A stretch of 34,674 bases of DNA from Marisediminitalea oceani (GCF_003731635.1 NZ_RCUA01000065.1:276-34949), one strand, 5' to 3'; positions 19,197 through 26,312 are shown, counted from the stretch's first letter. The notes: generated by a model not told the origin, from the sequence alone. Program-made: numbers and translations.

Positions 19197-19222
19197 CGAA
19201 GAAACGCCTTTGCGTTTCTTCG
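19197..19222 (+). other. Hairpin just after lpd
   Basis: A perfect 11-bp stem CGAAGAAACGC/GCGTTTCTTCG with a 4-nt loop starts 3 nt after the lpd stop. There is no T-run. It is followed directly by a REP-like hairpin and then a true terminator, so the lpd mRNA ends in three stacked hairpins, probably protecting it from 3' exonucleases. Confidence 0.6.
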
Positions 19223-19255
19223 TCCCGGTTTCGCAAGGCGAAGACCGGGACCTCC
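19222..19255 (-). repeat. Single REP-like hairpin
   Basis: On the minus strand this begins GGAGGTCCCGGT and ends ACCGGGAC, with an inner TTCGC/GCGAA stem and a bulged base. The GGAG foot marks it as one of the window's REP-like family. It sits between the lpd 3' hairpin and the lpd terminator. Confidence 0.65.
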
Positions 19256-19256
19256 T

Positions 19257-19290
19257 AAAAAGGTTGTCTCACTGTAGACAACCTTTTTTG
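19257..19290 (+). terminator. Rho-independent terminator of lpd
   Basis: A perfect stem AAAAAGGTTGTCT/AGACAACCTTTTT (19257-19269 with 19276-19288) with a 6-nt loop and a T-run; flanking A-runs would let it work in both directions. It ends the pdhR-aceEF-lpd block. Confidence 0.88.
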
Positions 19291-19312
19291 TTTGTTCGAT
19301 TAAAAAAATATC

Positions 19313-19721
19313 TGACATCCCCGTCATATCCGCAATGCGCTCGGCGGGGCTCTCCTCAAGAGCTTGACTTATCAGAAACAACCTTGTCAGATAAAGCCGA
19401 ATAATCCACATCTTGTCGGGTCGCCGACTGCGACCAGAGGGTGTCATTCCACACCCTCTGGACTCCCGGAAGTTCTATATTGCGAAAAAACCTATTGAGA
19501 AACAAAAAGGGCAATCCTAACGAGCAGAGCGGGCGTCGTGCCCGCGCTGCCCTGGCTCGTCGTCCGTGACGAGCCTACGGATTACCTGAAACTTTTTGTT
19601 TATCAATAGTTCGCAATAACCGAACGGGTGAAAAACGGCCAAATCGACAGCGGTGTTAAACCTGAACCTTACAAGGAGAGCCCGGACGTTTGTTTCGCAA
19701 ATTTCTGGATCACAGGATGAC
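19313..19721 (+). mobile_element. REP-bounded structured element, copy 1 (about 409 nt)
   Basis: The left end is a diverged inverted REP (19313-19355, GACATCCCCG to GGCTCTCC). The right end is a REP in the opposite orientation (19675-19721, GGAGAGCCCGG to GGATGAC). Between them lies a linker of about 55 nt, the folded core (19415-19625) and a second linker. Copies 2 and 3 have the same order and almost the same total length (412 and 406 nt). There is no ORF of note and no transposase in it. The ends resemble inverted GTCATCCC/GGGATGAC termini, so a nonautonomous element mobilised in trans is the leading interpretation. This is inference. Confidence 0.65.
19415..19625 (+). other. Structured core, copy 1
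   Basis: Folded elements in order: hairpin GTCGG/CCGAC (19415-19428). An 11-bp hairpin CCAGAGGGTGT/ACACCCTCTGG (19434-19461). A long closing stem made of GTTC/GAAC, TATTGCGAA/TTCGCAATA, CTATTGA/TCAATAG and AAACAAAAAG/CTTTTTGTTT (left 19472-19509, right 19592-19625). Inside it, AATCC/GGATT encloses two hairpins: GCAG-a-GCGGGC, loop GTCGT, GCCCGC-g-CTGC (19524-19550), and GGCTCGTC/GACGAGCC (19554-19575). Whether it acts as RNA or single-stranded DNA is unknown. Confidence 0.7.
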
Positions 19722-19836
19722 TGCATTGATGAGGGAAGCTTAGGAGTAACAAACATCCCTGTGAGTCATTCCAGCCACGCCATCCATGGCGTGTCGTTCC
19801 TCATACTGCGGAATGCCACTGGCATTCCGGTTATTC

Positions 19837-20248
19837 GTCACCCCCGCATGCTTTTGAGCGGGGAGCTCCTGAACGAACTGTCTCAACTAATCGAGATAGA
19901 TAATTTGCTATGAAGACTACACACTTTGTCGGGGTGCCGACTGCACCCAGAGGGGAGGTGGCTCCCCTCTGGACTCCCCCAGTTCTTATATCGCGAAAAG
20001 CATATTTTAGCCGGGCAGGTAAAGCCTATCGTCCAGAGAGGGCGTCCTGCCCTCGCTGGCCGGAGCCATCATCCATGATGCCTCTACGCTTTTACTTTAT
20101 CTGCCCTGCTAAAATATCTCGCGATAACAAGAACCAATAAAAAGCAAAAGCAGCTGTTTCCACACCTATGGACTTTTAGTTAGTTATGTCATTAGCCCGA
20201 TACCATTCAAGGAGGTACCGGATAGCCGCAAGCGGCTTCTGGCATGAC
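19837..20248 (+). mobile_element. REP-bounded structured element, copy 2 (about 412 nt)
   Basis: The left inverted REP is 19837-19869 (GTCACCCCCGCATGC to GGGGAGCTCC). The right REP is 20211-20248 (GGAGGTACCGG to GGCATGAC) and belongs to a different hairpin subfamily with a GCCGC-AA-GCGGC stem. The core is 19928-20134. It lies about 115 nt after copy 1; that gap holds two small palindromes (CACGCCATCCATGGCGTG and GGAATGCCACTGGCATTCC). The core sequence is far diverged from copies 1 and 3 but folds the same way. Confidence 0.65.
19928..20134 (+). other. Structured core, copy 2 (diverged sequence, same fold)
   Basis: Hairpin GTCGG/CCGAC (19928-19941). An 11-bp hairpin CCAGAGGGGAG/CTCCCCTCTGG (19947-19972). 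Closing stem of GTTC/GAAC, TATCGCGA/TCGCGATA, ATATTTTAGC/GCTAAAATAT and GGGCAG/CTGCCC (left 19982-20018, right 20101-20134). Inner hairpins CCAG-a-GAGGGC, loop GTCCT, GCCCTC-g-CTGG (20033-20059) and GAG-c-CATCAT/ATGATG-c-CTC (20063-20084). The closing stem shares almost no sequence with copy 1, yet it is paired throughout, which is direct evidence for selected structure. Confidence 0.7.
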
Positions 20249-20295
20249 AGAGTGGGGGGGCTCCAAAATAATCGTCACAGGGCTAAATTAAACCC

Positions 20296-20431
20296 GTCAT
20301 CCCCGCAAGCTTTTGAGCGGGGATCTCCCAAGTAGCCTGTCTCACGCTAACAGTATTTTTCGATTGTTGTTTTAACAGCAAAATGCCATGCAAGGAGATA
20401 CCGGAAAGCCGCAAGCGGCTTCCGGCATGAC
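20296..20431. repeat. REPIN-like pair of inverted REP hairpins
   Basis: An inverted REP (20296-20328, GTCATCCCCGC to GGGGATCTCC) and a direct REP (20394-20431, GGAGATACCGG, stem GCCGC-AA-GCGGC, to CGGCATGAC) span 136 nt. Both have the GGAG foot. The pair has the same outward ends as the 410-nt elements but lacks the structured core. The SIMPL gene begins about 100 nt further on. Confidence 0.72.
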
Positions 20432-20534
20432 AGGATGTGGATATATCCCTGTTTTATCGCTGGAACGACCTGATTTTGCCATAATGTCTTTTTATAGTGA
20501 GTGGCGTAATCAATCATAAACAAAAGGACATAAC

Positions 20535-21245
20535 ATGGATAAAGGTGCTGCCGGAATATTGGCTCTGGGTATCTTCTTTGGTGCAGCAGCACTTGGAGGC
20601 CTGGGCGGGAATGCGTTAATCGAAGCTAAGCAGTGGGAGCGTTCGGTTGTGGTAAAAGGCTTGTCAGAGCGCGAGTATGTGGCCGATAAAGTGATTTGGC
20701 CACTTCAGTTCGTAGAAGCCGGTAATGACCTAACGTCGTTGTACAACACTATGTCGGCTAATAGCGAGAAGGTAAAAGCTTACCTTATACTACAGGGCAT
20801 AGAGCCTGAGGAGATTACTGTAGGGCTACCTGAAGTAACTGACAAGCTGGCCCAGCGGTACGGCAGCAATAATGGCGTAAAGTTTCGTTACAGCGGCACG
20901 CAAACCGTTACCGTATATTCTGCTGATGTGATGAAAGTACGCAGTGTGCAGCAAAACTTATCTGATTTGCTCGGGCAGGGCGTGGCATTGAGTACCGAGA
21001 ACTATAATGCCCGCACGGAGTTCATTTTTACCCGCTTAAATGAAGTGAAACCGGAAATGATAGAGGAAGCAACTATCAACGCCCGGGAAGTGGCAGAGAA
21101 GTTTGCCGATGATTCCAACAGTCAACTGGGTAAGATCAAACGGGCGAATCAGGGGCAGTTTTCAATTTTTGAAAGAGATAGCCAGCACCCTCACATTAAA
21201 CAGGTGCGCGTGGTCTCTACCATTGAATATACACTAACTGATTAA
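20535..21245 (+). CDS. SIMPL-domain (DUF541) protein
   Basis: A 236-aa protein with an N-terminal membrane anchor or uncleaved signal (ILALGIFFGAAALGGLGGNAL). A SIMPL domain follows, recognisable from VVVKGLSEREYVADKVIWPL and the later region from RYSGTQTV to VQQNLSDLLGQGV. SIMPL proteins face the periplasm or outside; E. coli YggE is linked to oxidative stress, but a molecular function is not established. The start has AAGGA 7 nt upstream. It stands alone between repeats and the DUF1289 gene. Confidence 0.85.
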   Translation: MDKGAAGILALGIFFGAAALGGLGGNALIEAKQWERSVVVKGLSEREYVADKVIWPLQFVEAGNDLTSLYNTMSANSEKVKAYLILQGIEPEEITVGLPEVTDKLAQRYGSNNGVKFRYSGTQTVTVYSADVMKVRSVQQNLSDLLGQGVALSTENYNARTEFIFTRLNEVKPEMIEEATINAREVAEKFADDSNSQLGKIKRANQGQFSIFERDSQHPHIKQVRVVSTIEYTLTD

Positions 21246-21310
21246 AAACTATACTTTACGCCACCGAAGGCGTGCTAAGCTAATAATATTGATTATTAAA
21301 TTCTGTAACC

Positions 21311-21592
21311 ATGGCAGACGACAAGCAGCCAGCTCAGCTTGAGTTTTTTACTATTCCAAGTCCGTGTATTGGCGTTTGTCAAAGCGGTCCTAAAGGGTAT
21401 TGCCAGGGCTGTTTTCGCTCCCGCGAAGAGCGGCTGTACTGGTTACAGATCGATGACGGCACGCGACGCGTAATACTCGACGCCTGTAAGCGGCGTAAGC
21501 GCTATTATCAACGCCGTAAGTCACAATCCAGTAACCAACCTGATACACAGCCGTCGCAACAGGATTTGTTTGATGATGAGCCGGACAAATAG
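21311..21592 (+). CDS. DUF1289 small cysteine-containing protein
   Basis: A 93-aa protein with the DUF1289 signature PSPCIGVCQ then GYCQGCFR (four cysteines, about residues 17, 21, 29 and 32). This is a likely metal or iron-sulfur site, followed by a conserved EERLYW and a basic helix (CKRRKRYYQRRK). Function is unknown. It lies 65 nt after the SIMPL gene and 61 nt before the HDOD gene. Confidence 0.85.
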   Translation: MADDKQPAQLEFFTIPSPCIGVCQSGPKGYCQGCFRSREERLYWLQIDDGTRRVILDACKRRKRYYQRRKSQSSNQPDTQPSQQDLFDDEPDK

Positions 21593-21653
21593 CGCAGCGA
21601 GATTTTAACGCGCTGATATACTTAAATTATGATCGAGGAAAGGTCACGGGGTA

Positions 21654-22472
21654 ATGAATCAATATATTGAATACGCAACGCAATCCTTTACGTTACCGGA
21701 CATCTGTTTACGGTTACGAAATGTGCTGGACGATCCGCGCTCAGATATGGACGACATCGCCGCGCTTATCAGCATCGATCCTTCGCTTACTGCCAAATTA
21801 CTTCGTCTGGCTAACAGTGCGCTCTTCCGCTTCCCATCGCAAATAGAATCCATCACTAAAGCGGTTAGTGTTATTGGTGGTGAGGCGCTGTATAACCTGG
21901 TGCTGGCCGAAACCGCGAATATCGCCTTTAAGCATTTTGACAACCAGTGCCTGATTGTTGATAAACACTGGGAGCAATCGGTATTCACCGGCATGCTGGC
22001 AAAATACCTCGCCAAAGACATGAATGTGCGTGGCAGCGATCGTTTTTTTGTTATGGGGATTTTGCAGAACCTGAGTGAACTGGTAATTGCAAAGTGTGAA
22101 CCTGAGAAATATCAACAGTATGCGAAAGATGATTCACCGGGTACGCCCTGGGATCGTCAGGTTGCTCACTTCGGATTTTTATTTACTGAATGCAGTGGTT
22201 CAATTATGGAACAGTGGAAGCTGCCTATGCCGTTGTTTTATCCGGTTAAATTTGCCCACAATCGGGTTAAATTGGCTAGCGACTTAGACGTGTCTTTGTT
22301 AACCTGTGCTATACGGCTGTCAACGGCTCATTATCAGCGGGAACGGTATCCGGAGCTGGATATTATATCACCCGACATGGTGCGGTTGTTGCCGCTAGAC
22401 GACGAAGTGTTACAAAACGCCAAACTGTTTGCCCAAAAAGAAACTAACAAGGTAGCAGTGTCAGTTTTGTAA
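21654..22472 (+). CDS. HDOD-domain signalling protein
   Basis: A 272-aa protein made almost entirely of one HDOD domain (about residues 10-215). Visible features include LPDICLRLRNVLDD, the IDPSLTAKLLRLANSALF helix, and ITKAVSVIGGEALYNLVL. HDOD proteins are relatives of HD phosphohydrolases that have lost the metal site, and they act as regulatory or scaffold modules in cyclic-di-GMP, chemotaxis and division signalling. No output or receiver domain is attached. The partner is unknown. Confidence 0.87.
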   Translation: MNQYIEYATQSFTLPDICLRLRNVLDDPRSDMDDIAALISIDPSLTAKLLRLANSALFRFPSQIESITKAVSVIGGEALYNLVLAETANIAFKHFDNQCLIVDKHWEQSVFTGMLAKYLAKDMNVRGSDRFFVMGILQNLSELVIAKCEPEKYQQYAKDDSPGTPWDRQVAHFGFLFTECSGSIMEQWKLPMPLFYPVKFAHNRVKLASDLDVSLLTCAIRLSTAHYQRERYPELDIISPDMVRLLPLDDEVLQNAKLFAQKETNKVAVSVL

Positions 22473-22514
22473 ACGCTCCTTAGGCAATAAAAACAAAACA
22501 TAAAAACTGCTTCC

Positions 22515-23327
22515 ATGTTACACCAATTTTTAATGAAGGCGGCGCCACTTGTTCTGGCGCTGTTTTGTATGTCGGCATCCGGCGCTGATAAAGATCTGAT
22601 CAGTACGTTGTATCATGCCGACTTCGTCGAGTACGACGAAGATCAAAAGGATAAGTTTACGCTCGACGGTGAACTTGGGGTGATATTTGCCTCGGGCAAT
22701 ACCAACGCGACCTCAATTAAGAGCAGTCTTAAATCCGAGCACGAAACCAAACGCTTCTCGAATAACTATTGGGTAGAGTTTCTGTATAAAGAAACCGAAG
22801 TAACCGTGAATGATAGCGTGGTCGACCAAACCACCGCCCAGCGCTTGTATACCTACGCACAATCCGACTACAAACTGGCACAGGAAAACCGTCGGTTGTT
22901 CGTTTATGGCGATTACGAAGATGATCGTTTTAATGGTTACGACTACCGTTCATCCATCGCAGCCGGTTGGTCACAACTAATGTGGCAGAATGAAATCAGC
23001 GACTTTCGCTACAGTGTGGGGCCGGGTTATGCCTTTGCTAAATTCGATAACGGTGAGCGGGCCGATCAGGTTGATGGGTTAATTGTCCGAGCGTCGGCAG
23101 AATATCACTACATCTGGCCTACCGGGGCTAAACTTCGTCAGTTTGTCTCTATGGAAGCGGGTGATGAAAACATCAAGTCACGTACCGAAACATCGTTAAG
23201 CGCTAATTTATTCGAATCACTGGCGCTAAAATTCTCATTCATCATGCAACATAACACCAGCCCGGTGAATAATGCGCAGTCATTAAACACCGAAACGGCC
23301 GTGACTATTGTCTATCGTTTTTTCTGA
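22515..23327 (+). CDS. DUF481 outer-membrane beta-barrel protein, paralog 1
   Basis: A 270-aa DUF481 (YdiY-like, salt-induced outer-membrane protein) family member. A signal peptide (KAAPLVLALFCMSASGA) precedes a barrel of alternating strands with FTLDGELGVIFASGNTNATS near the front and the terminal aromatic TAVTIVYRFF, the C-terminal signal for barrel insertion. An extra segment of about 25 charged residues lies between signal and barrel. An internal Met (codon 7) is an alternative start; neither has a strong ribosome-binding site. The next gene is its paralog. Confidence 0.85.
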   Translation: MLHQFLMKAAPLVLALFCMSASGADKDLISTLYHADFVEYDEDQKDKFTLDGELGVIFASGNTNATSIKSSLKSEHETKRFSNNYWVEFLYKETEVTVNDSVVDQTTAQRLYTYAQSDYKLAQENRRLFVYGDYEDDRFNGYDYRSSIAAGWSQLMWQNEISDFRYSVGPGYAFAKFDNGERADQVDGLIVRASAEYHYIWPTGAKLRQFVSMEAGDENIKSRTETSLSANLFESLALKFSFIMQHNTSPVNNAQSLNTETAVTIVYRFF

Positions 23328-23453
23328 ATTTAGTCCTCGTGATGAATTGATTTTGCTCTGAGATGCTTTAACATAGCGGTTTCTAGCCATTGAGCGAGTC
23401 TTCTCCCCTCAGACTTGGCGAACAGGATTTGAATTGATTTAGGAACCCCCCGC

Positions 23454-24191
23454 ATGAAAAAACTACTACTTGCCATCGCCGGTACCTGCGTTGCTGCCAG
23501 CGCTATTGCTCAGGATGAACCAAAGCCATTTACAATGGATGGTGAGTTCGGTCTGATAGTTACCACTGGTAACACCGAAACCACTTCTGCCACAGCCGGT
23601 ATTACCGCTCAGCAAGAGCTTGAAAACTGGAGTAACGATTATCAAATCGAAGGCCTCTATAAAGAGGAAACGGTTATTCAGGATGGTGAAGAAGTAGAAA
23701 GAACATCGGCACAGAAATTCTTCGCCTCGGCACAGGGTAACTACAAGTTAGAAAATCCCGATCACCGTTTATTTGCGTTCTCCTCGTATGAAGATGACCG
23801 TTTCAGTAACTTCGCCTATCAGGCAACACTGGCCGGCGGTTGGTCACAAAAGATGTGGAAAACGGAAAAGACTGCTTTTGAATACAGTGTCGGTCCGGGT
23901 TACTCGTGGGCTGAGACGCAAGCAGGTGTAGACAATGACAGCTTCATTGTTCGTGGCTCTGCAGCGTTTAAATGGTTTATCTCTGATACGGCGAAATTTA
24001 CTCAAACAGCGAGTACTGAGGTGGGTTCTGAAAACACCAAATCACGCGCTGAGTCTGCATTAACTGCGACTATCAGTGGTTCTTTATCAATGAAGGTCTC
24101 TTTACGTCTGGACCACAACAGCAATGTTGCGGAAGGCGTTGAAAAACTGGATACCGAAACTGCGGTTACCCTGGTTTACAACTTCTTTTAA
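23454..24191 (+). CDS. DUF481 outer-membrane beta-barrel protein, paralog 2
   Basis: A 245-aa DUF481 protein with a clean signal peptide (MKKLLLAIAGTCVAASAIAQ). It is collinear with the preceding gene: FTMDGEFGLIVTTGNTETTS, YEDDRFSNF, GGWSQKMW and the C-terminal TAVTLVYNFF all have counterparts there. Tandem duplication is therefore clear. The 126-nt gap between them suggests a separate promoter. It ends in a good terminator. Confidence 0.88.
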   Translation: MKKLLLAIAGTCVAASAIAQDEPKPFTMDGEFGLIVTTGNTETTSATAGITAQQELENWSNDYQIEGLYKEETVIQDGEEVERTSAQKFFASAQGNYKLENPDHRLFAFSSYEDDRFSNFAYQATLAGGWSQKMWKTEKTAFEYSVGPGYSWAETQAGVDNDSFIVRGSAAFKWFISDTAKFTQTASTEVGSENTKSRAESALTATISGSLSMKVSLRLDHNSNVAEGVEKLDTETAVTLVYNFF

Positions 24192-24229
24192 GCATAGGGC
24201 TCATTCGACTCTACCGTTGAGTTTAATTG

Positions 24230-24260
24230 CAAAGGCTGTTTTAAAGACAGCCTTTGTTGT
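24230..24260 (+). terminator. Terminator of the second DUF481 gene
   Basis: A perfect 10-bp stem CAAAGGCTGT/ACAGCCTTTG (24230-24239 with 24247-24256) is followed by TTGTTTG about 40 nt after the stop codon. Confidence 0.75.
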
Positions 24261-24300
24261 TTGTGTAAGAAAGGGTATCAATACGCGGCTAAAAATTTCG

Positions 24301-24372
24301 GTCATCCCTGCATGCACCTCCTATGTCATCTTCGCATTCACCTCCTATGTCATCTTCGCATTCACCTCCTTC
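24301..24372. repeat. 24-bp tandem array of half-REP units, three copies
   Basis: Three 24-bp units (24301, 24325, 24349) run into the left end of a full inverted REP at 24373. Each starts GTCATC and ends CACCTCCTAT or CACCTCCTTC; units 2 and 3 differ at the last two bases and unit 1 is closer to the intact REP. It is an amplification of the outer half of the REP. Three short units in one frame give a repetitive but surely spurious ORF. Confidence 0.85.
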
Positions 24373-24778
24373 GTCATCCCCGCATGCTTTTGAGCGGGGA
24401 TCTCCTGAGCAGGTTGACTCATCCGATACATCCTTATAAAAAGCTAAGGTTATATCCACATTTTGTCGGGTCGCCGACGACGACCAGGGGTGGCAGTGAG
24501 GCCACCCCTTAGGCTCTTCATAACAGCGTCGCTCAGTTCTAAATTGCGAAAAAGCCTATTGAGAAACAAAAAGGGCAAACCTAACGAGCAGAGCGGACGT
24601 CCTGCCCGCGCTGCCCCTGGCTCGTCGTCCGTGACAAGCCTACGGATTACCTGAAGCTTTTTGTTTATCAATAGTTCGCAATAACCGAACAGGTTAAGAG
24701 CGGTCGAATTGACTGCGGTGATAAACTTGAGCTTTATAGGGAGATCCCGGATATTTGCTGCACAAATTCCGGGAAGAC
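24373..24778 (+). mobile_element. REP-bounded structured element, copy 3 (about 406 nt)
   Basis: The left inverted REP is 24373-24405 (GTCATCCCCGCATGC to GGGGATCTCC). The right REP is 24740-24778 (GGAGATCCCGG to CCGGGAAGAC). The core is 24465-24690 and is a close relative of copy 1 in its 3' two thirds but differs in the second hairpin. It lies about 5 kb from the other two copies, in another intergenic gap and in the same orientation. Confidence 0.65.
24465..24690 (+). other. Structured core, copy 3
   Basis: Hairpin GTCGG/CCGAC (24465-24478). Second hairpin GGGGTGGC/GCCACCCC (24487-24508), whose sequence differs from copies 1 and 2 but stays paired. An insertion of about 15 nt precedes GTTC (24536). 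Closing stem ATTGCGAA/TTCGCAAT plus GTTC/GAAC to 24690. Inner hairpin GCAG-a-GCGGAC, loop GTCCT, GCCCGC-g-CTGC (24588-24614) has one A-C mismatch. The last hairpin has one C-A mismatch. Confidence 0.68.
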
Positions 24779-24849
24779 GGAATTATTGTGGCTGTTTTAA
24801 TTCATGTTAAACAACCTTGTAAGCCCTTTTAGCTATGCTAAAAACTCCC

Positions 24850-24922
24850 GTCATCCGCGCATGTTGCAACGACCGTCATCCCCGCATGCACTTCCTTCGT
24901 CATCCCCGCATGCACTTCCTTC
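24850..24922. repeat. 24-25-bp tandem array of half-REP units, three copies
   Basis: Units start at 24850 (25 bp, diverged), 24875 and 24899 (24 bp, identical: GTCATCCCCGCATGCAC plus TTCCTTC). They lead into a full inverted REP at 24923. The layout is the same as the array at 24301-24372, but the unit tail differs (CACTTCCTTC against CACCTCCTAT). Confidence 0.85.
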
Positions 24923-24955
24923 GTCATCCCCGCATGCGTTTGAGCGGGGATCTCC
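24923..24955 (-). repeat. Single REP-like hairpin beside the serA terminator
   Basis: On the minus strand GGAGATCCCCGC to GCGGGGATGAC; the stem is intact and the loop CATGCGTTTGA differs by one base from the other copies. It caps the half-REP array at 24850-24922. Confidence 0.75.
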
Positions 24956-24998
24956 TGAGCGGTACGACAGTCGGTTTTGGTGCTGTTGCATTACCCAT

Positions 24999-25029
24999 AA
25001 AAAAGGCTGTCTTATGAAGACAGCCTTTT
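24999..25029 (-). terminator. Rho-independent terminator of serA
   Basis: On the minus strand a 13-bp stem AAAAGGCTGTCTT/AAGACAGCCTTTT (25001-25013 with 25017-25029) with a 3-nt loop is followed by a T-run (TTTTTT), 26 nt after the serA stop. Confidence 0.88.
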
Positions 25030-25054
25030 GGATAAGCTATTTGGTTAAGTCTGA

Positions 25055-26284
25055 TTAGTGCAGTACGCGGGTTTTGATAGTACCGTTGATTTGCATTAAT
25101 TCAGACAGAGCGTCTTCGGCTTTGTCGGCTTCCACGTCGATAACCACGTAACCAATGTCGGCGTTGGTTTGCAGGTACTGGGCTTCAATGTTGATGCCTT
25201 TGGCTGCAAATGCCTGGTTGATTTGGGTTAACACGCCAGGGCGGTTTTCGTGGATATGCAGCAAGCGAGAGCGCTTCACGTTTTCTGGCAGCGATACTTC
25301 CGGGAAGTTAACCGCAGACAGAGTAGAGCCGTTATCGCTGTACTTAGCCAGTTTGCCAGCTACTTCGATGCCGATGTTTTGCTGTGCTTCCTGGGTGCTG
25401 CCGCCCACGTGTGGAGTAAGGATAACATTGTCGAACTGACGCAGTGGTGATTCAAATTCTTCATTGTTCGACTTAGGCTCAACAGGGAATACGTCGATAG
25501 CAGCACCACCGATGTGACCAGACGCCAGCGCTTCAGTTAACGCATCGATGTCGACCACGGTACCGCGTGAGGCGTTAATTAAAATACCGCCTTTTTTCAT
25601 TTTAGCCAGTTGAGCCTGACCAATCATGTCTTTGGTTTCCGGCGTTTCCGGTACGTGCAGAGAAACTACGTCTGACATAGCGAGCAGGTCATCCATTGAT
25701 TTGACCTGTTCTGAATTACCCAGTACCAGTTTGTCTTCAATATCGAAGAAGCGCACGCGCATGCCCAGGTGCTCAGCCAGAATAGACAGCTGGGTACCAA
25801 TGTGGCCATAACCGATGATACCGAGTGTTTTACCACGGGCTTCATAAGAGCCTTCTGCACTCTTGTCCCAGCCGCCACGATGCGCCTGAGCGTTCTTCTG
25901 AGGTACCCGACGCAGCAACAGGATCAGCTGACCCAGCACCAGCTCTGCTACCGAGCGGGTGTTCGAGAACGGTGCGTTAAATACCGGAATACCGCGGGCC
26001 TGGGTAGCTTTCAGGTCTACCTGGTTAGTACCGATACAAAAGCAGCCTACCGCTACCAGTTTGCTGGCCGCTTCAACCACAGCTTCGGTAATATGAGTAC
26101 GAGAGCGAATTCCCACAAAATGAACGTCTTTCATCTTTTCGATGAGTTCATCTTCCGGTAACGAGGTTTTTAAATACTCGATGTTGGTATAACCATTCGA
26201 CTGCAGGGTTTCCAGGGCACTTTTGTGCACACCTTCCAGCAGCAAGATCTTAATTTTATCTTTTGATAGTGAAAATTTGCTCAT
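25055..26284 (-). CDS. serA: D-3-phosphoglycerate dehydrogenase
   Basis: A 409-aa enzyme for the first committed step of serine synthesis, oxidising 3-phosphoglycerate with NAD+. The NAD fold GIIGYGHIGTQLS is at about 157-169. The substrate/catalytic elements NASRGTVVD and LTPHVGGSTQEAQ (active-site His) follow. The C-terminal ACT domain (about 335-409, LLHIHENRPGVLTQINQ) binds serine for feedback inhibition. Length is that of the E. coli type (410). Two met-box-like octamers lie 29-45 nt ahead of its ATG. It is transcribed separately from rpiA. Confidence 0.97.
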   Translation of the reverse strand: MSKFSLSKDKIKILLLEGVHKSALETLQSNGYTNIEYLKTSLPEDELIEKMKDVHFVGIRSRTHITEAVVEAASKLVAVGCFCIGTNQVDLKATQARGIPVFNAPFSNTRSVAELVLGQLILLLRRVPQKNAQAHRGGWDKSAEGSYEARGKTLGIIGYGHIGTQLSILAEHLGMRVRFFDIEDKLVLGNSEQVKSMDDLLAMSDVVSLHVPETPETKDMIGQAQLAKMKKGGILINASRGTVVDIDALTEALASGHIGGAAIDVFPVEPKSNNEEFESPLRQFDNVILTPHVGGSTQEAQQNIGIEVAGKLAKYSDNGSTLSAVNFPEVSLPENVKRSRLLHIHENRPGVLTQINQAFAAKGINIEAQYLQTNADIGYVVIDVEADKAEDALSELMQINGTIKTRVLH

Positions 26285-26312
26285 TACATCGCTCTCAGTC
26301 AGGGAATTTTTG

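Noticed and set aside
19415..19625. Structured core as an integron attC site or a group II intron
   Set aside because: attC sites are a single imperfect hairpin with fixed core sites, and no cassette ORFs or integrase are present. There is no reverse transcriptase or domain V-like hairpin.
24124..25058. Repetitive plus-strand ORFs (for example 24261-24512, 24804-25058)
   Set aside because: Their peptides are translations of the tandem half-REP units and structured element; no coding character.
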